Assembly (NCBI GenBank): GCA_021404565.1 | Contig: JAAWWF010000001.1 | Coordinates: 186,001-250,000 of the forward strand | From: Roseivirga sp. | Lineage (GTDB): Bacteria > Bacteroidota > Bacteroidia > Cytophagales > Cyclobacteriaceae | Direction: 5' to 3' | Length of the DNA: 64,000 nt | In this document: positions 17,875 through 26,507 of the stretch, in pieces | Layout of the letters: each line of letters begins with the position of its first letter | Numbering within the stretch: position 1 is the first letter of the stretch | Translations under genes and position numbers: made by a program | Notes under the pieces: generated by a model | The model's input: only the letters and a program-made list of their open reading frames with translations | Told to the model about the DNA's origin: nothing | Database searches by the model: none

Positions 17875-18176
17875 TTCACACCGTTATAATTAACCCAATC
17901 GGGAGCAATAAAAAGGAACTCATCTTAATAGAGAACCTCATCTGCCGTACATCGGACCTGTTCACCGATATCTAATCTATTCTTGCAGCCGCATCCAAAC
18001 CCATAGTCTACGTTATCGCCAGCCCTCATCTTGTCGATTTAAAAGCCAAACAACGAAGCAGAAGTTTGTAATTGTCGTGCTTTTGGAGAACTTCCGCATC
18101 TAAACGAGTCGCTGTTAGTTACAAAGCAGTAGATTCACGAAAATTGAACACTTAGATAAAACCAATAATACAAACT
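17875..18176. other. Gene-free spacer before the DUF808 gene
   Basis: This 302-bp spacer contains no protein-like frame. A short hairpin (ATCGG at 17951-17955 with CCGAT at 17965-17969) is the only symmetry noticed and is too weak to call a terminator. Confidence 0.5.
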
Positions 18177-19049
18177 ATGGCATCAGGATTTTTTGCGCTA
18201 TTAGATGACATTGCGGTTCTCATGGATGATGTGGCCGTTATGAGTAAAGTCGCAACAAAAAAAACGGCTGGTATTCTTGCCGATGATTTAGCAGTCAATG
18301 CTGAAAAAGCTTCAGGCTTTGTTTCATCAAGAGAGCTGCCTGTGCTATGGAAAATAACTAAGGGCTCTTTTCTGAATAAACTAATCATTCTGCCCGCTGC
18401 TTTTCTTTTAAGTGCCTTTTTGCCTGAGGCTATTGTTCCCATTCTACTCATAGGAGGCTTATACCTGGCTTATGAAGGAGCCGAAAAAATTTACGAATAC
18501 TTATTTCATAGAAAGCATACCAAGTCTAATGCCGAGAGCATAGAAATGACGGAAGAAGAGCTGTTGGAACGTGAAAACAAAAAGGTCAAATCTGCCATTA
18601 TTGTCGATTTCATCCTGTCGATAGAAATCATAATTTTAGCACTGGGCACCGTGATTGAGGAGGAGCTTAAGGTACAAATTCCGGTGGTTACGATAGTGGC
18701 CATACTGGCAACTATCGGGGTTTATGGTATCGTGGCACTTATTGTCAGAATGGATGATGTAGGTTATAAATTGATAACAGCCAGCAATAATGAAGAAGGT
18801 ATTGCAAAAAGTGTGGGTACAGGCCTGGTAAAGACACTGCCTTATGTAATCAGAAGCCTGGCTTTCATAGGCACTATTGCTATGATTTTAGTGGCAGGAG
18901 GAATATTCGTCCATAACCTCCATTTCGTACATGACCTATTACATGCCTTACCATCAATTCTGGGAGAATTTTTAGCTGGTTTAGCAGTGGGCATTGTCTC
19001 TTTGCTTGTTGTCAAGCTCGTATCAGGCATTGTAAAATCAAAAAAATAA
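18177..19049 (+). CDS. DUF808 family inner-membrane protein (YedI-like)
   Basis: The 290-residue protein opens ASGFFALLDDIAVLMDDVAVM, the hallmark of the DUF808/YedI family, followed by KKTAGILADDLAVNAEKASG. There are about five hydrophobic segments (near 75-98, 140-158, 163-182, 220-243 and 255-285) with a charged cytoplasmic stretch between the first two (HRKHTKSNAESIEMTEEEL). The function of this family is not established. It stands alone between two unannotated spacers and shows no operon partner. Confidence 0.88.
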   Translation: MASGFFALLDDIAVLMDDVAVMSKVATKKTAGILADDLAVNAEKASGFVSSRELPVLWKITKGSFLNKLIILPAAFLLSAFLPEAIVPILLIGGLYLAYEGAEKIYEYLFHRKHTKSNAESIEMTEEELLERENKKVKSAIIVDFILSIEIIILALGTVIEEELKVQIPVVTIVAILATIGVYGIVALIVRMDDVGYKLITASNNEEGIAKSVGTGLVKTLPYVIRSLAFIGTIAMILVAGGIFVHNLHFVHDLLHALPSILGEFLAGLAVGIVSLLVVKLVSGIVKSKK

Positions 19050-19238
19050 CCTAAAACTTCAGGAGTGCAGAGTGCCGGGGTTCATGAGAAGACAGAATTA
19101 CCCAAGTCTGGTCGGTGACTTTTCTGACCCCTTGCTTTCGTCTTCTTTATAGCAAATTATGTCGGACTAAAACCTCCGTCTATACCTTAAGACTATCTTC
19201 CATTTGATTCAGGCGTTATCACGGATCAAAACTACTCT

Positions 19239-20168
19239 ATGAAGAAGTCTCTTTTCGTTCTGCTGATACTAGCTGTTTTTCTCCATAGCTGCCATGAGGA
19301 TACAGGCTCATACTTTGGACGGGCCACTCCCGACAATACTCCAGAAATATTCGCACCGGACATAGTAAATACAGGAAGTATAGAGCTGAATGTGGTCTTC
19401 AATAATACCTTCACAGAGATGTTCTTTTCCAGAATTGTAGATGGCAGCTTTGTGATTCATCATTCTGAGCTGATCAATGGCCGGTGGACAGCAGTTGAAC
19501 CCATTCAAATGTATGCTGATGATATCGCGATTTCAGTAGCCTGTGACCCTACCATTACGGCTGATGGCAAAACCATGTACTTCCTGGGAGTTGACCCTGA
19601 GTTGTACAGTAATGACGTCAGCCTTGAAAAACTATATCGAATCCCTCCCGATATTTATGAGAGTAAGAAAGTCAATGGCAAATGGCAGCATGCCTCTAAG
19701 ACAGCATTCCCGGTATCCACTAAGCACTTTGAATCTTACCCCATCGTGGTGAATGACGGAAGCTTGTACTTTCAATCCAACCGTCCCGGTGGAGCGGGTG
19801 GCAGAGACACCTACCGGGCTCAACACCTTGGAGATGGCAAATTTGAAACGCCCATAAGTATCAGCCTGAACTCAGAAGCTAACGCCACCAGCAGCTACAT
19901 CAGTCCCAATGAAGACTACCTTATCGCCAGTAATCCTGAAGGCTTTCAGGTTTCGTTCAAAGAAAATGGCGAATGGCAAAGTCCGAAACGAGTAGCCTTG
20001 CCTTATGAGAAGGGCTGGATCTATTTCTGTCCCTATATGAGCCCTGATGGTAAGTATTTTTTCTTTACCCGAAGGTACAGCGGTATCGCTAAGCGGGGAT
20101 GGGCCGGAGTTACTGAAGGTGAAGTTTACTGGGTAAGTGCCGATGTGATTTTTTCTCAGGCAAATTGA
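19239..20168 (+). CDS. Lipoprotein with PD40/TolB-like beta-propeller repeats
   Basis: The 309-residue protein has a lipoprotein signal peptide with lipobox LHSC (Cys18). The mature part contains repeated PD40-type blades: TADGKTMYFLG, VVNDGSLYFQSNRPGGAGGRD, ISPNEDYLIAS and MSPDGKYFFFTRR. The SxRPGGxGGxD element is typical of Bacteroidota lipoproteins and OmpA-linked proteins of this type. It probably sits on the periplasmic face of a membrane or at the cell surface. No partner gene is evident: the next gene starts 76 bp later on the same strand but encodes an unrelated fold. Confidence 0.82.
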   Translation: MKKSLFVLLILAVFLHSCHEDTGSYFGRATPDNTPEIFAPDIVNTGSIELNVVFNNTFTEMFFSRIVDGSFVIHHSELINGRWTAVEPIQMYADDIAISVACDPTITADGKTMYFLGVDPELYSNDVSLEKLYRIPPDIYESKKVNGKWQHASKTAFPVSTKHFESYPIVVNDGSLYFQSNRPGGAGGRDTYRAQHLGDGKFETPISISLNSEANATSSYISPNEDYLIASNPEGFQVSFKENGEWQSPKRVALPYEKGWIYFCPYMSPDGKYFFFTRRYSGIAKRGWAGVTEGEVYWVSADVIFSQAN

Positions 20169-20244
20169 ATACCTGAATCGGATTAAACTGCTCTACTCAG
20201 TCCAAAAACACAACAAATCAGAATCCTCAAATCTAAATTCATTC

Positions 20245-21408
20245 ATGAAAATCATACCCCTTTTGTCAAAAGCCATCATCTGTATCTCGTTGTTTTGCAT
20301 CTCAAATCTCACCTATGCTCAGGCAACCTATAGCGTCAAAAAAGTAAGCCAAAACGTTTACATATTTACCGAACTCTGGGAAGGCGCCAATAACGGAAAT
20401 ATGGGTGTGGTTATCGGAGACAAGGACGTAATGCTCATTAATTCTATGATGATGAATAGCGCTCCTTCCTTAGAAAAAGAAATACAGAAAATAACGAACA
20501 AACCCATCAAATACGTTGTCAACAGCGATTCTGATCCCTATAATCATCACGCGAATAAGTACTTCGCAGATCGCGGTGCAGTTATCTATTCACACGAAAA
20601 CATTAAGTACTCTCCCGCATATTACGATATACTTTTTAGCGACAGAATTTCTATTTCAATGGGAGATGAGGTTGTTGTAGCCTATCACACCCCAGCCCAT
20701 ACGCTTGATCATGTAGATGTTTATCTGGAAAAAAGTAATGTACTCTTTATGAGTGATGGATTTAAAAGTCACTGGCTGACACCTGCCGGACCACATGGTC
20801 TTGACGGCCTTTTGAGCGGGATAGATCAGGCATTGTCGCTTTCAGACGAAAATACGATTATAGTTTCAGGCAATACCTCAAAAAACCCGGAGCACTTTCT
20901 AAGCAACAAAAAAGACCTTATTCGAATGAGAGAAATTCACAGCAATTTCGTTGCTCGCGTCCATGAGTTGAACCAGGCAGGATTAAGCGTTGAATCTATT
21001 GAGACCGATAAAGAACTCAATGGAATCGTGGAGGATTTGGAAGCCTATCCAAAATTCAGACAGTACCTGAAATACCGGATCATTGAGACACTTGAGGAAG
21101 ATTTTGCCAACAGTCACAGATTATCAGAAGAAGAACGAATGACCTATCCGGGAGTTTATGACTTAAATGATACTCGTTTTATCGAAATCATAATAAAAAA
21201 TGACAAGCTGTTTGCCCGAGAAAAGAGTGCATTTTATTTTGAGTTAATCCCATACTCAAAGACTAAGTTTGGCTTAAAGGGAGCCACCAATAATTACCTT
21301 ACCTTTCAGTTTTCACCAAATGGTAAGGTGGTGAGCCTCACCCCTCTTTTAGAAAAAAATGGTTGGTGGTCGAACATCTTAAAAGCGGAAAAACATTTGA
21401 AAAGATAG
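20245..21408 (+). CDS. Exported metallo-beta-lactamase-fold protein with a degraded metal site
   Basis: The 387-residue protein has a signal peptide (about 1-25, ending LTYAQ) and an MBL-fold domain at about 30-215. Where active members have the HxHxDH signature after a beta strand, this one has V-V-N-S-D-S-D-P-Y-N-H-H (91-102), so the first-site histidines and the Asp-His pair are replaced. His152 (TPAHTLDH) and Asp171 (LFMSDGF) are retained, but the last His (usually in PGHG) is missing in IIVSGNTSK. Residues 220-387 form a C-terminal extension of unknown role. It may bind metal differently, or be a binding protein or an inactive relative. Export to the periplasm is inferred. Confidence 0.8.
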   Translation: MKIIPLLSKAIICISLFCISNLTYAQATYSVKKVSQNVYIFTELWEGANNGNMGVVIGDKDVMLINSMMMNSAPSLEKEIQKITNKPIKYVVNSDSDPYNHHANKYFADRGAVIYSHENIKYSPAYYDILFSDRISISMGDEVVVAYHTPAHTLDHVDVYLEKSNVLFMSDGFKSHWLTPAGPHGLDGLLSGIDQALSLSDENTIIVSGNTSKNPEHFLSNKKDLIRMREIHSNFVARVHELNQAGLSVESIETDKELNGIVEDLEAYPKFRQYLKYRIIETLEEDFANSHRLSEEERMTYPGVYDLNDTRFIEIIIKNDKLFAREKSAFYFELIPYSKTKFGLKGATNNYLTFQFSPNGKVVSLTPLLEKNGWWSNILKAEKHLKR

Positions 21409-21454
21409 TCTGTTTATGATATAATCAGCATCGGGGAATAACCAGGTCATTAGT

Positions 21455-21760
21455 ATGGGATTCAAACCAGGAAAAAACGTACCTCCAATGGAATGCGAGT
21501 TGGGCCATCTTCTCACTGACCTATGTGTTAAATGGGGCTTCTGTATCCCACCTGATAGTTACGATCAAATCTCAAAAACATCATACTACCATGCAGATGA
21601 TTTTGCTCTGGATGTCCTTGATGCAGAGGGTATTGATACAAAATTCGGATCGGAGTGGGTAAAAAAGATATCGAATAGATTCAAAATCCGCTTTGGGTGT
21701 GATGAAATAGACGCATCAACCTTTGTGGACAGAGTAAGGGGCGAAAAGGAACATTGGTGA
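21455..21760 (+). CDS. Hypothetical protein (101 aa)
   Basis: This small protein is soluble and mildly acidic. It has no signal peptide and three Cys (14, 23 and 29) in its first 30 residues: CELGHLLTDLCVKWGFC. The middle has YYHADDFALDVLDAEG and the C-terminal third is basic and then acidic (WVKKISNRFKIRFGCDEID). I do not recognise a family. The frame lies 46 bp after the MBL-fold gene on the same strand, has normal composition for the region and no competing frame, so it is probably a real gene. A DUF-type cytosolic protein is the safest description. Confidence 0.6.
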   Translation: MGFKPGKNVPPMECELGHLLTDLCVKWGFCIPPDSYDQISKTSYYHADDFALDVLDAEGIDTKFGSEWVKKISNRFKIRFGCDEIDASTFVDRVRGEKEHW

Positions 21761-22003
21761 ATAGGTAAGCATTGAAAACAAGACTAGAAAAACACATTCA
21801 ACCACTAGATTGGAAGAAATAAATCGAAAATTACATTTCTCTCAAGCCACATAAGCCCAGAATCAATACTGTATGAATCCTTGCCCTTACCTCGGACTTA
21901 GCCCTACCCAACTCAGCCGGACGCGGAAGCAGCTTTCTCAACAAATGTAAATGGATTGCTGAGATCCTCTCCTGTTCTTTGTATCCTCATAAGGCAAAGA
22001 ACC

Positions 22004-22417
22004 ATGGAAAAACATCTTGAACTATCAGACGAGGAATTTCTAAGGCAATTTACCGGCTGTCACCTTGATCCGTCAATTTTCAGTCATGAAGCTCATTTAC
22101 GGCTGGCCTGGATCAATATCACTAAATACGGAATCGTGCAAGCCACGGAGAATATACAGTCGCAACTCTTAAAGTTTGTGGAATCTGTTGGCGATAGTGA
22201 CAAGTACAATAAGACGCTGACCATAGCATCGATGTTTGTCGTAAATCACTTTATACAGCGTTCGGAATCCAGCAACTTTCCTGACTTCATTTCAGAGTTC
22301 TCCAAGCTCAAAACAGGCTTGAAGAGCCTGATATCATCTCATTATAGTATTGATGTTTTCACCTCTCAAAAAGCAAAGGAAGAATACCTGGAGCCAGACC
22401 TACTGCCCTTTGAATAA
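22004..22417 (+). CDS. Hypothetical helical protein (137 aa)
   Basis: I start at the ATG at 22004 (MEKHLELSDEEFL); the upstream frame to 21956 adds 16 residues of poor quality. The protein looks all-helical and soluble, with features such as FTGCHLDPSIFSHEAHLRLAW and TLTIASMFVVNHFIQR, and no signal peptide. The conserved-looking FSHEAHLRLAW segment with its two His residues resembles small uncharacterised proteins seen in Bacteroidota and Proteobacteria, but I cannot assign a function. It is a single gene with about 190 bp before the next one. Confidence 0.7.
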   Translation: MEKHLELSDEEFLRQFTGCHLDPSIFSHEAHLRLAWINITKYGIVQATENIQSQLLKFVESVGDSDKYNKTLTIASMFVVNHFIQRSESSNFPDFISEFSKLKTGLKSLISSHYSIDVFTSQKAKEEYLEPDLLPFE

Positions 22418-22603
22418 AACACCCCTCTTAAAATGATCACTCTGTTATTCTGATCAACAAACTCTCTATATTAAATACTGGTGCAACGAACAGATTCGCC
22501 AATATTTAACCTTGGGTTGACACCTCCGATCACAACTTGATTATCGCCCGGTTTTTAGCCATCTTACTTATACAATAGAGCGTAATAGTCATTAAACAAA
22601 GCA

Positions 22604-23257
22604 GTGAAAAACAACCACATAAAATCTTATCTGGTAAACCAGAGAGATGAATACAAAAGGGACTTCCAAGCCCTCAGCAATAAAGAGGAAATTTTTGAAG
22701 GAGTCTATGCAGACCTGGAAGCTTTCGATTTTGACTCATACAAAATCAAGCTTGAAGCGGAAATTCGTCTTAACCTGAAAAAATCATGGACAAACCCCAA
22801 GGCCGGAATTTTAAAGGAGGAAGAATTGTACGCCATACTTTTTGAGTATGATCACTTTTTTGACAGGGATGTAGAAGCCTATGCTTACGGAATCGGAGAA
22901 TGGAAAGATTATGAAGTTCAGACAGAAGAATTTGATATGGGTTGGGATTATGACTTTACCACCGATTTCTATTCTACGGATGGATTAACTCTCAACTTCT
23001 TTGACCCTCTGGAAAAATTAGACGAGCCCAATTTACCAGACAGGTACAAGGAAACAGAAATTCATGACCTGGATGGTTTTAGTGAGCTAATCTCACTCTA
23101 TAAGTTAAGTGGTATGATTGCCATTCATGAAGTACTGGTAAAAATGGATTTGGCAGACGAGTTTGAAGCACTGAACTACAAAAATAACTTTATGTTCATT
23201 ATCGATGAGCATGACTCAGGCGAGGTTTATCCCCTTCTGATCAAAGAGAAAAATTAA
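22604..23257 (+). CDS. Hypothetical acidic protein (217 aa)
   Basis: The frame starts at a GTG (22604) giving MKNNHIKSYLVNQRDEYKRD. The protein is soluble and acidic, with many aromatic and acidic residues (EYDHFFDRDVEAYAYGIGEW; FDMGWDYDFTTDFYS) and no signal peptide. The C-terminal end, FMFIIDEHDSGEVYPLLIKE, looks like a folded beta-hairpin. I recognise no family; proteins of this style often belong to immunity-protein or SUKH-like groups, but nothing here proves that and no toxin gene is adjacent. It stands alone between spacers of about 190 and 200 bp. Confidence 0.65.
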   Translation: MKNNHIKSYLVNQRDEYKRDFQALSNKEEIFEGVYADLEAFDFDSYKIKLEAEIRLNLKKSWTNPKAGILKEEELYAILFEYDHFFDRDVEAYAYGIGEWKDYEVQTEEFDMGWDYDFTTDFYSTDGLTLNFFDPLEKLDEPNLPDRYKETEIHDLDGFSELISLYKLSGMIAIHEVLVKMDLADEFEALNYKNNFMFIIDEHDSGEVYPLLIKEKN

Positions 23258-23456
23258 AGGGGGGAAGTACACTGGCTATTTTACCGCGCAGAAAGGGGCG
23301 TTCACGAAGATCCTCAGCCCTTCACTACTACAACAATTTCATCCGGGTGCTTTTAAATTGCTTGTTCCATAACTATTGAGCATCTTCTGTTCTCAACAGA
23401 CCTGCAAAGCCCTAAGCCTCTGTTGAATTTTTTTTAGAAACGCTAAACCGACCATT

Positions 23457-23867
23457 ATGAAAACTAAAATAATCTACTCCATCCTGGGAACCTTCGCACT
23501 CTTGGCCAGCTATCATTATGGCACCTCCACCAATGCCTCAGATATTGAGAAGGGAATGATCAAAGTGACCTTGCTTTACCCCAATGGTGAAGGAAATACC
23601 TTTGATATGGACTACTATGCCGAAAAACACATGCCCATGGTAGCAGACTTATTAGGAAAAGCGCTCAAATCCTTTTCCATAGACAAGGGAATAGCAGGAA
23701 GAACCCCTGAAGAACCCGTTCCCTATATGGCCATTGGCTATTTGTATTTTGATAAACTCTCTGACTATCAAGATGCCTTCGGCCCCGTAGCTCAAAAAAT
23801 CATTGGCGACATTCCAAATTATACGAACGTTCAGCCGGTACTTCAGATCAGCGAGGTGATAGAATAA
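23457..23867 (+). CDS. EthD-domain protein with N-terminal hydrophobic segment
   Basis: From residue 34 on (MIKVTLLYPNGEGN) the protein matches small EthD/dimeric alpha-beta barrel proteins, with the typical FDMDYYAEKHMPMV and YMAIGYLYFDKLSDYQDAF segments. EthD proteins accompany some oxidative degradation pathways and their biochemical role is unclear. The first 33 residues add a hydrophobic stretch (IIYSILGTFALLASYHYG), which could be a signal or anchor. Alternatively translation starts at the ATG at 23556, giving a standard cytosolic EthD protein. An AraC regulator starts 63 bp downstream, followed by an SRPBCC protein, so the three may work together. Confidence 0.82.
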   Translation: MKTKIIYSILGTFALLASYHYGTSTNASDIEKGMIKVTLLYPNGEGNTFDMDYYAEKHMPMVADLLGKALKSFSIDKGIAGRTPEEPVPYMAIGYLYFDKLSDYQDAFGPVAQKIIGDIPNYTNVQPVLQISEVIE

Positions 23868-23930
23868 GGGTATCTCTTTTTTGGCCTTTTTAAGAAAGTC
23901 TTTTCACGCTTTCCTCCTTAGCTTGCCGCT

Positions 23931-24764
23931 ATGTTACTGGAAGAAAGTATCGTAAGTTTTAAGGGCAGACCGTTGTTTCAACGCGCCAAAATTAAGACTC
24001 CGTTTACAGCAGCCGGCCAAATGGATGATATGGCCTGCTTCTTTTATCTTATTCGTGGCACCTATGAGGTGATTGAATCGCGAGGTGCGATCAAAGTAGG
24101 GGCCAACGAGGCCCTGGTTAAAAAATGTGGGAATTACGTGGCCCACCTTCATGAGGGTGATTGGGAGTGCATTACCATACTTTTCTACCCCGACATACTA
24201 CACGAAATCTACAAATTTGAGGTCCCCTCCTTTCTCAGTAAAAGTGAGCCCCTTCTTCCCCCAAAGAAAATGATTGCCAATGAGCTGTTGGACAAGTTCA
24301 TTCACAACCTGTTTATCTACTTCGACAACCCGGAACTTATGGACGAAGAACTGGCCCTGCTTAAGCTCAAGGAATTGATCTTGATCCTTCTGAAGTCTGA
24401 GCAATATGCCAGTGTCAACAGCTTTTTAGGAGACCTATTCACACCCGATAAACTCCATTTTACCTCAGCCATCGAAAACAATATCTTCAGTAACCTGAAC
24501 CTACAGGAGTTGGCCTTTGTCTGCCACAAAAGTCTTTCATCTTTTAAGCGGGAGTTTAAAAAAATCTACAATGATACTCCTGCCCGCTATATTAAAAACA
24601 GGCGATTGGACTATGCGGCTCAGCTACTCTGTTCAACCGAAAATTCAGTATCAGCCATTGCCTTTGAGGTGGGTTTTCAGGACATCACTACATTTTCAGC
24701 CTCCTTTCGCGAAAAATTCGACCTTTCTCCCAGCCACTATCGTATGAGCCAAACCAGCAAGTAG
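23931..24764 (+). CDS. AraC-family transcriptional regulator (ExsA-like N-terminal domain)
   Basis: The 277-residue cytosolic protein has an N-terminal cupin-like sensing domain (about 1-165, with FFYLIRGTYEVIE and EALVKKCGNYVAHLHEGDWE) and a C-terminal double helix-turn-helix (about 178-275): NLNLQELAFVCHKSLSSFKR for the first and SVSAIAFEVGFQDITTFS for the second, then the AraC ending FDLSPSHYR. It lies between the EthD gene and an SRPBCC gene on one strand. Auto- or neighbour regulation is plausible but no operator was identified. Confidence 0.92.
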   Translation: MLLEESIVSFKGRPLFQRAKIKTPFTAAGQMDDMACFFYLIRGTYEVIESRGAIKVGANEALVKKCGNYVAHLHEGDWECITILFYPDILHEIYKFEVPSFLSKSEPLLPPKKMIANELLDKFIHNLFIYFDNPELMDEELALLKLKELILILLKSEQYASVNSFLGDLFTPDKLHFTSAIENNIFSNLNLQELAFVCHKSLSSFKREFKKIYNDTPARYIKNRRLDYAAQLLCSTENSVSAIAFEVGFQDITTFSASFREKFDLSPSHYRMSQTSK

Positions 24765-24834
24765 TTGGACAAAATGAGAATGTAGTCCTCCAATGCTTTT
24801 CCAACCTTTGAGTATCAAAAAACACATAAAGGTT

Positions 24835-25389
24835 ATGAGGCAAGAGCAAAAGAAGTACACCGAAATCAAGATATCTGAGAAGAGTGAAGTGATCAATGTA
24901 TCAGCCGATGCACTTTGGAAAATCGTCAGAGAGTTTCAGGATGTGGGCAATTGGTTTTCAAGCATTGACTATGTAACAGCCTCTGGCGAATCCAAATTCA
25001 AAGGGGCTTCCTATAGTGAACGCACCTGCCATGTAAACCTCAAAGGATACAGCAAAGTACACGAAAAGCTCACTTTGTTTGATGATAGCAAGAGAGAGCT
25101 TGCTTATGAGTTAATAGAAGGAGCTCCGGGATTTCTCGTCTTTGCCGGTAATCACTGGACAGTTTCTGAAGCAGGACCAAATCAATCTTTACTCAGCATG
25201 AATGTTACCATGCGGGTCAAAAAGTTTATGGGCAACCTGTTTGGTGGCCAAATAAGGAAGACGGTGCTCAAAAACCTCCCTGTGGCCCTGAGCGAATTGA
25301 AGGTATTTGCCGAGACCGGAGGGCCATCAGAAGCTAAAAAGGCGCGCATGGAGGTATTAGCCAGGAAAAAGCGCAAAAAAGCCGCTTGA
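24835..25389 (+). CDS. SRPBCC (START-like/polyketide cyclase) family protein
   Basis: Translation from the ATG at 24835 gives 184 residues; a longer frame starts at 24793. The core (about 13-150) fits the SRPBCC lipid- or ligand-binding helix-grip fold: VINVSADALWKIVREFQDVGNW at the N-terminus, YSERTCHVNLKGYSKVHEKL in the middle sheet and VKKFMGNLFGGQIRKTVLKN in the long C-terminal helix. The tail is very basic (KKARMEVLARKKRKKAA), which is unusual for the family and could mediate nucleic-acid or membrane contact. It is 70 bp downstream of the AraC gene. Substrate unknown. Confidence 0.85.
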   Translation: MRQEQKKYTEIKISEKSEVINVSADALWKIVREFQDVGNWFSSIDYVTASGESKFKGASYSERTCHVNLKGYSKVHEKLTLFDDSKRELAYELIEGAPGFLVFAGNHWTVSEAGPNQSLLSMNVTMRVKKFMGNLFGGQIRKTVLKNLPVALSELKVFAETGGPSEAKKARMEVLARKKRKKAA

Positions 25390-25432
25390 CCAAAGTTTCA
25401 CAATGATCTTGTCCGCAACAGGGTTGATACCA

Positions 25433-26395
25433 TTACTTCAACCCCAGCTCTTTTATCAGCCAGGCAGTACGATCAGCTCTGATATCGTCTCCACCCATAA
25501 AATGTTCTGCATCATATCTTTTTCTCTCTTTGGTCTCTACGGTAAGTGCATTGAAAAACAGGTTGCCATCTGTGCGGGCTATAAAGGGATCGGTATTTGA
25601 GAATTGACAGAGCACACTACCTCTGAGCTCACTCACGAAATCGGTGAGTTCAAAAACCGAATTCTGTCTTATGTAGGCTACTTTTGATTTGGGTTTGTTT
25701 GCAAAAAATGCCCAGTCAGTAAGACTAGAGGTAACAGCGATAAAAACATAGGTTTTGGCTCGTGGCTCAACCCCGGCAGCAATGGACCCATACATGCCAG
25801 AGTAGTCGTGTCCGACATAGGCAACACGATCCTGATCAACATTTTCACGGCTCATCAGCAGATCCATCGCCCTGCGCATCTCAATCACCTGCTTGATCGA
25901 GTTCTCATAGTCTTCTTCCAGCGCCCTGTTCTCATACCAGCCAGGCTCCGCCCACATAGCATCGATCAGCAGAGAGACCACTCCCCTAGAGGCCAGATCC
26001 ACAGCCTCATCCAGGTACTGGTTTCGATCCGATGTATGATGCCCAAGCCAATGCCCCCACAAAATTCCGGCAAAGGAACCTGAGCCCTCGGGTACAACAA
26101 GATAGGCTTTGACAGGGTTCTTCCCGGGTATACCCACAAAGGTGATATCATGCACTGTCACCGTGCCTCGCTTCTCACTGCCAATTTCTTTGATCCCTAA
26201 ATCTGTTTTCTCATAGTTGAACAATGCCTTCCTTTCCGCCAGCGTGGGTACACGATCCTGACTTTGGGCCATCCCTGACTCAGTAGCAAAAAACAGGAGG
26301 CTGATCAAAAAAAGGAGGTAAACCCGGGAACCTCCGTCACCCGATATGCATTGGGCTTCAGACTTTACTGATTTTTCAAAAAACAGACCTTTCAT
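25433..26395 (-). CDS. Exported alpha/beta hydrolase with Asp at the nucleophile elbow
   Basis: Starting at the ATG at 26395 gives 320 residues; a TTG at 26416 is an alternative. A hydrophobic segment at about 28-44, then GMAQSQ, looks like a signal peptide with an unusually long N-terminal region. The fold pattern is that of dienelactone-hydrolase-like enzymes: GKNPVKAYLVVPEG, GILWGHWLGHH and the elbow VGHDYSGMYG. The nucleophile position is Asp rather than Ser or Cys, as in haloalkane dehalogenases and epoxide hydrolases. NTDPFI and AEHFM near the C-terminus would supply the acid and His. Substrate unknown. A weak TAGGTTTG box lies on this strand at 26482-26489. The gene is convergent with the SRPBCC gene. 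Confidence 0.82.
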   Translation of the reverse strand: MKGLFFEKSVKSEAQCISGDGGSRVYLLFLISLLFFATESGMAQSQDRVPTLAERKALFNYEKTDLGIKEIGSEKRGTVTVHDITFVGIPGKNPVKAYLVVPEGSGSFAGILWGHWLGHHTSDRNQYLDEAVDLASRGVVSLLIDAMWAEPGWYENRALEEDYENSIKQVIEMRRAMDLLMSRENVDQDRVAYVGHDYSGMYGSIAAGVEPRAKTYVFIAVTSSLTDWAFFANKPKSKVAYIRQNSVFELTDFVSELRGSVLCQFSNTDPFIARTDGNLFFNALTVETKERKRYDAEHFMGGDDIRADRTAWLIKELGLK

Positions 26396-26507
26396 GTTGT
26401 TGAGTTTTATTGTCAATAATCAGTTCAAATTAGCCTATTGACCAGATAATTCAAATCAAAACTGTCATGACAAAAAATGTACAAACCTATATGTTTATAC
26501 AGCTAAT

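Noticed and set aside
22604-23257. Possible immunity protein of a toxin system
   Set aside because: Only the acidic, aromatic-rich composition suggests it; no toxin or secretion gene is adjacent.
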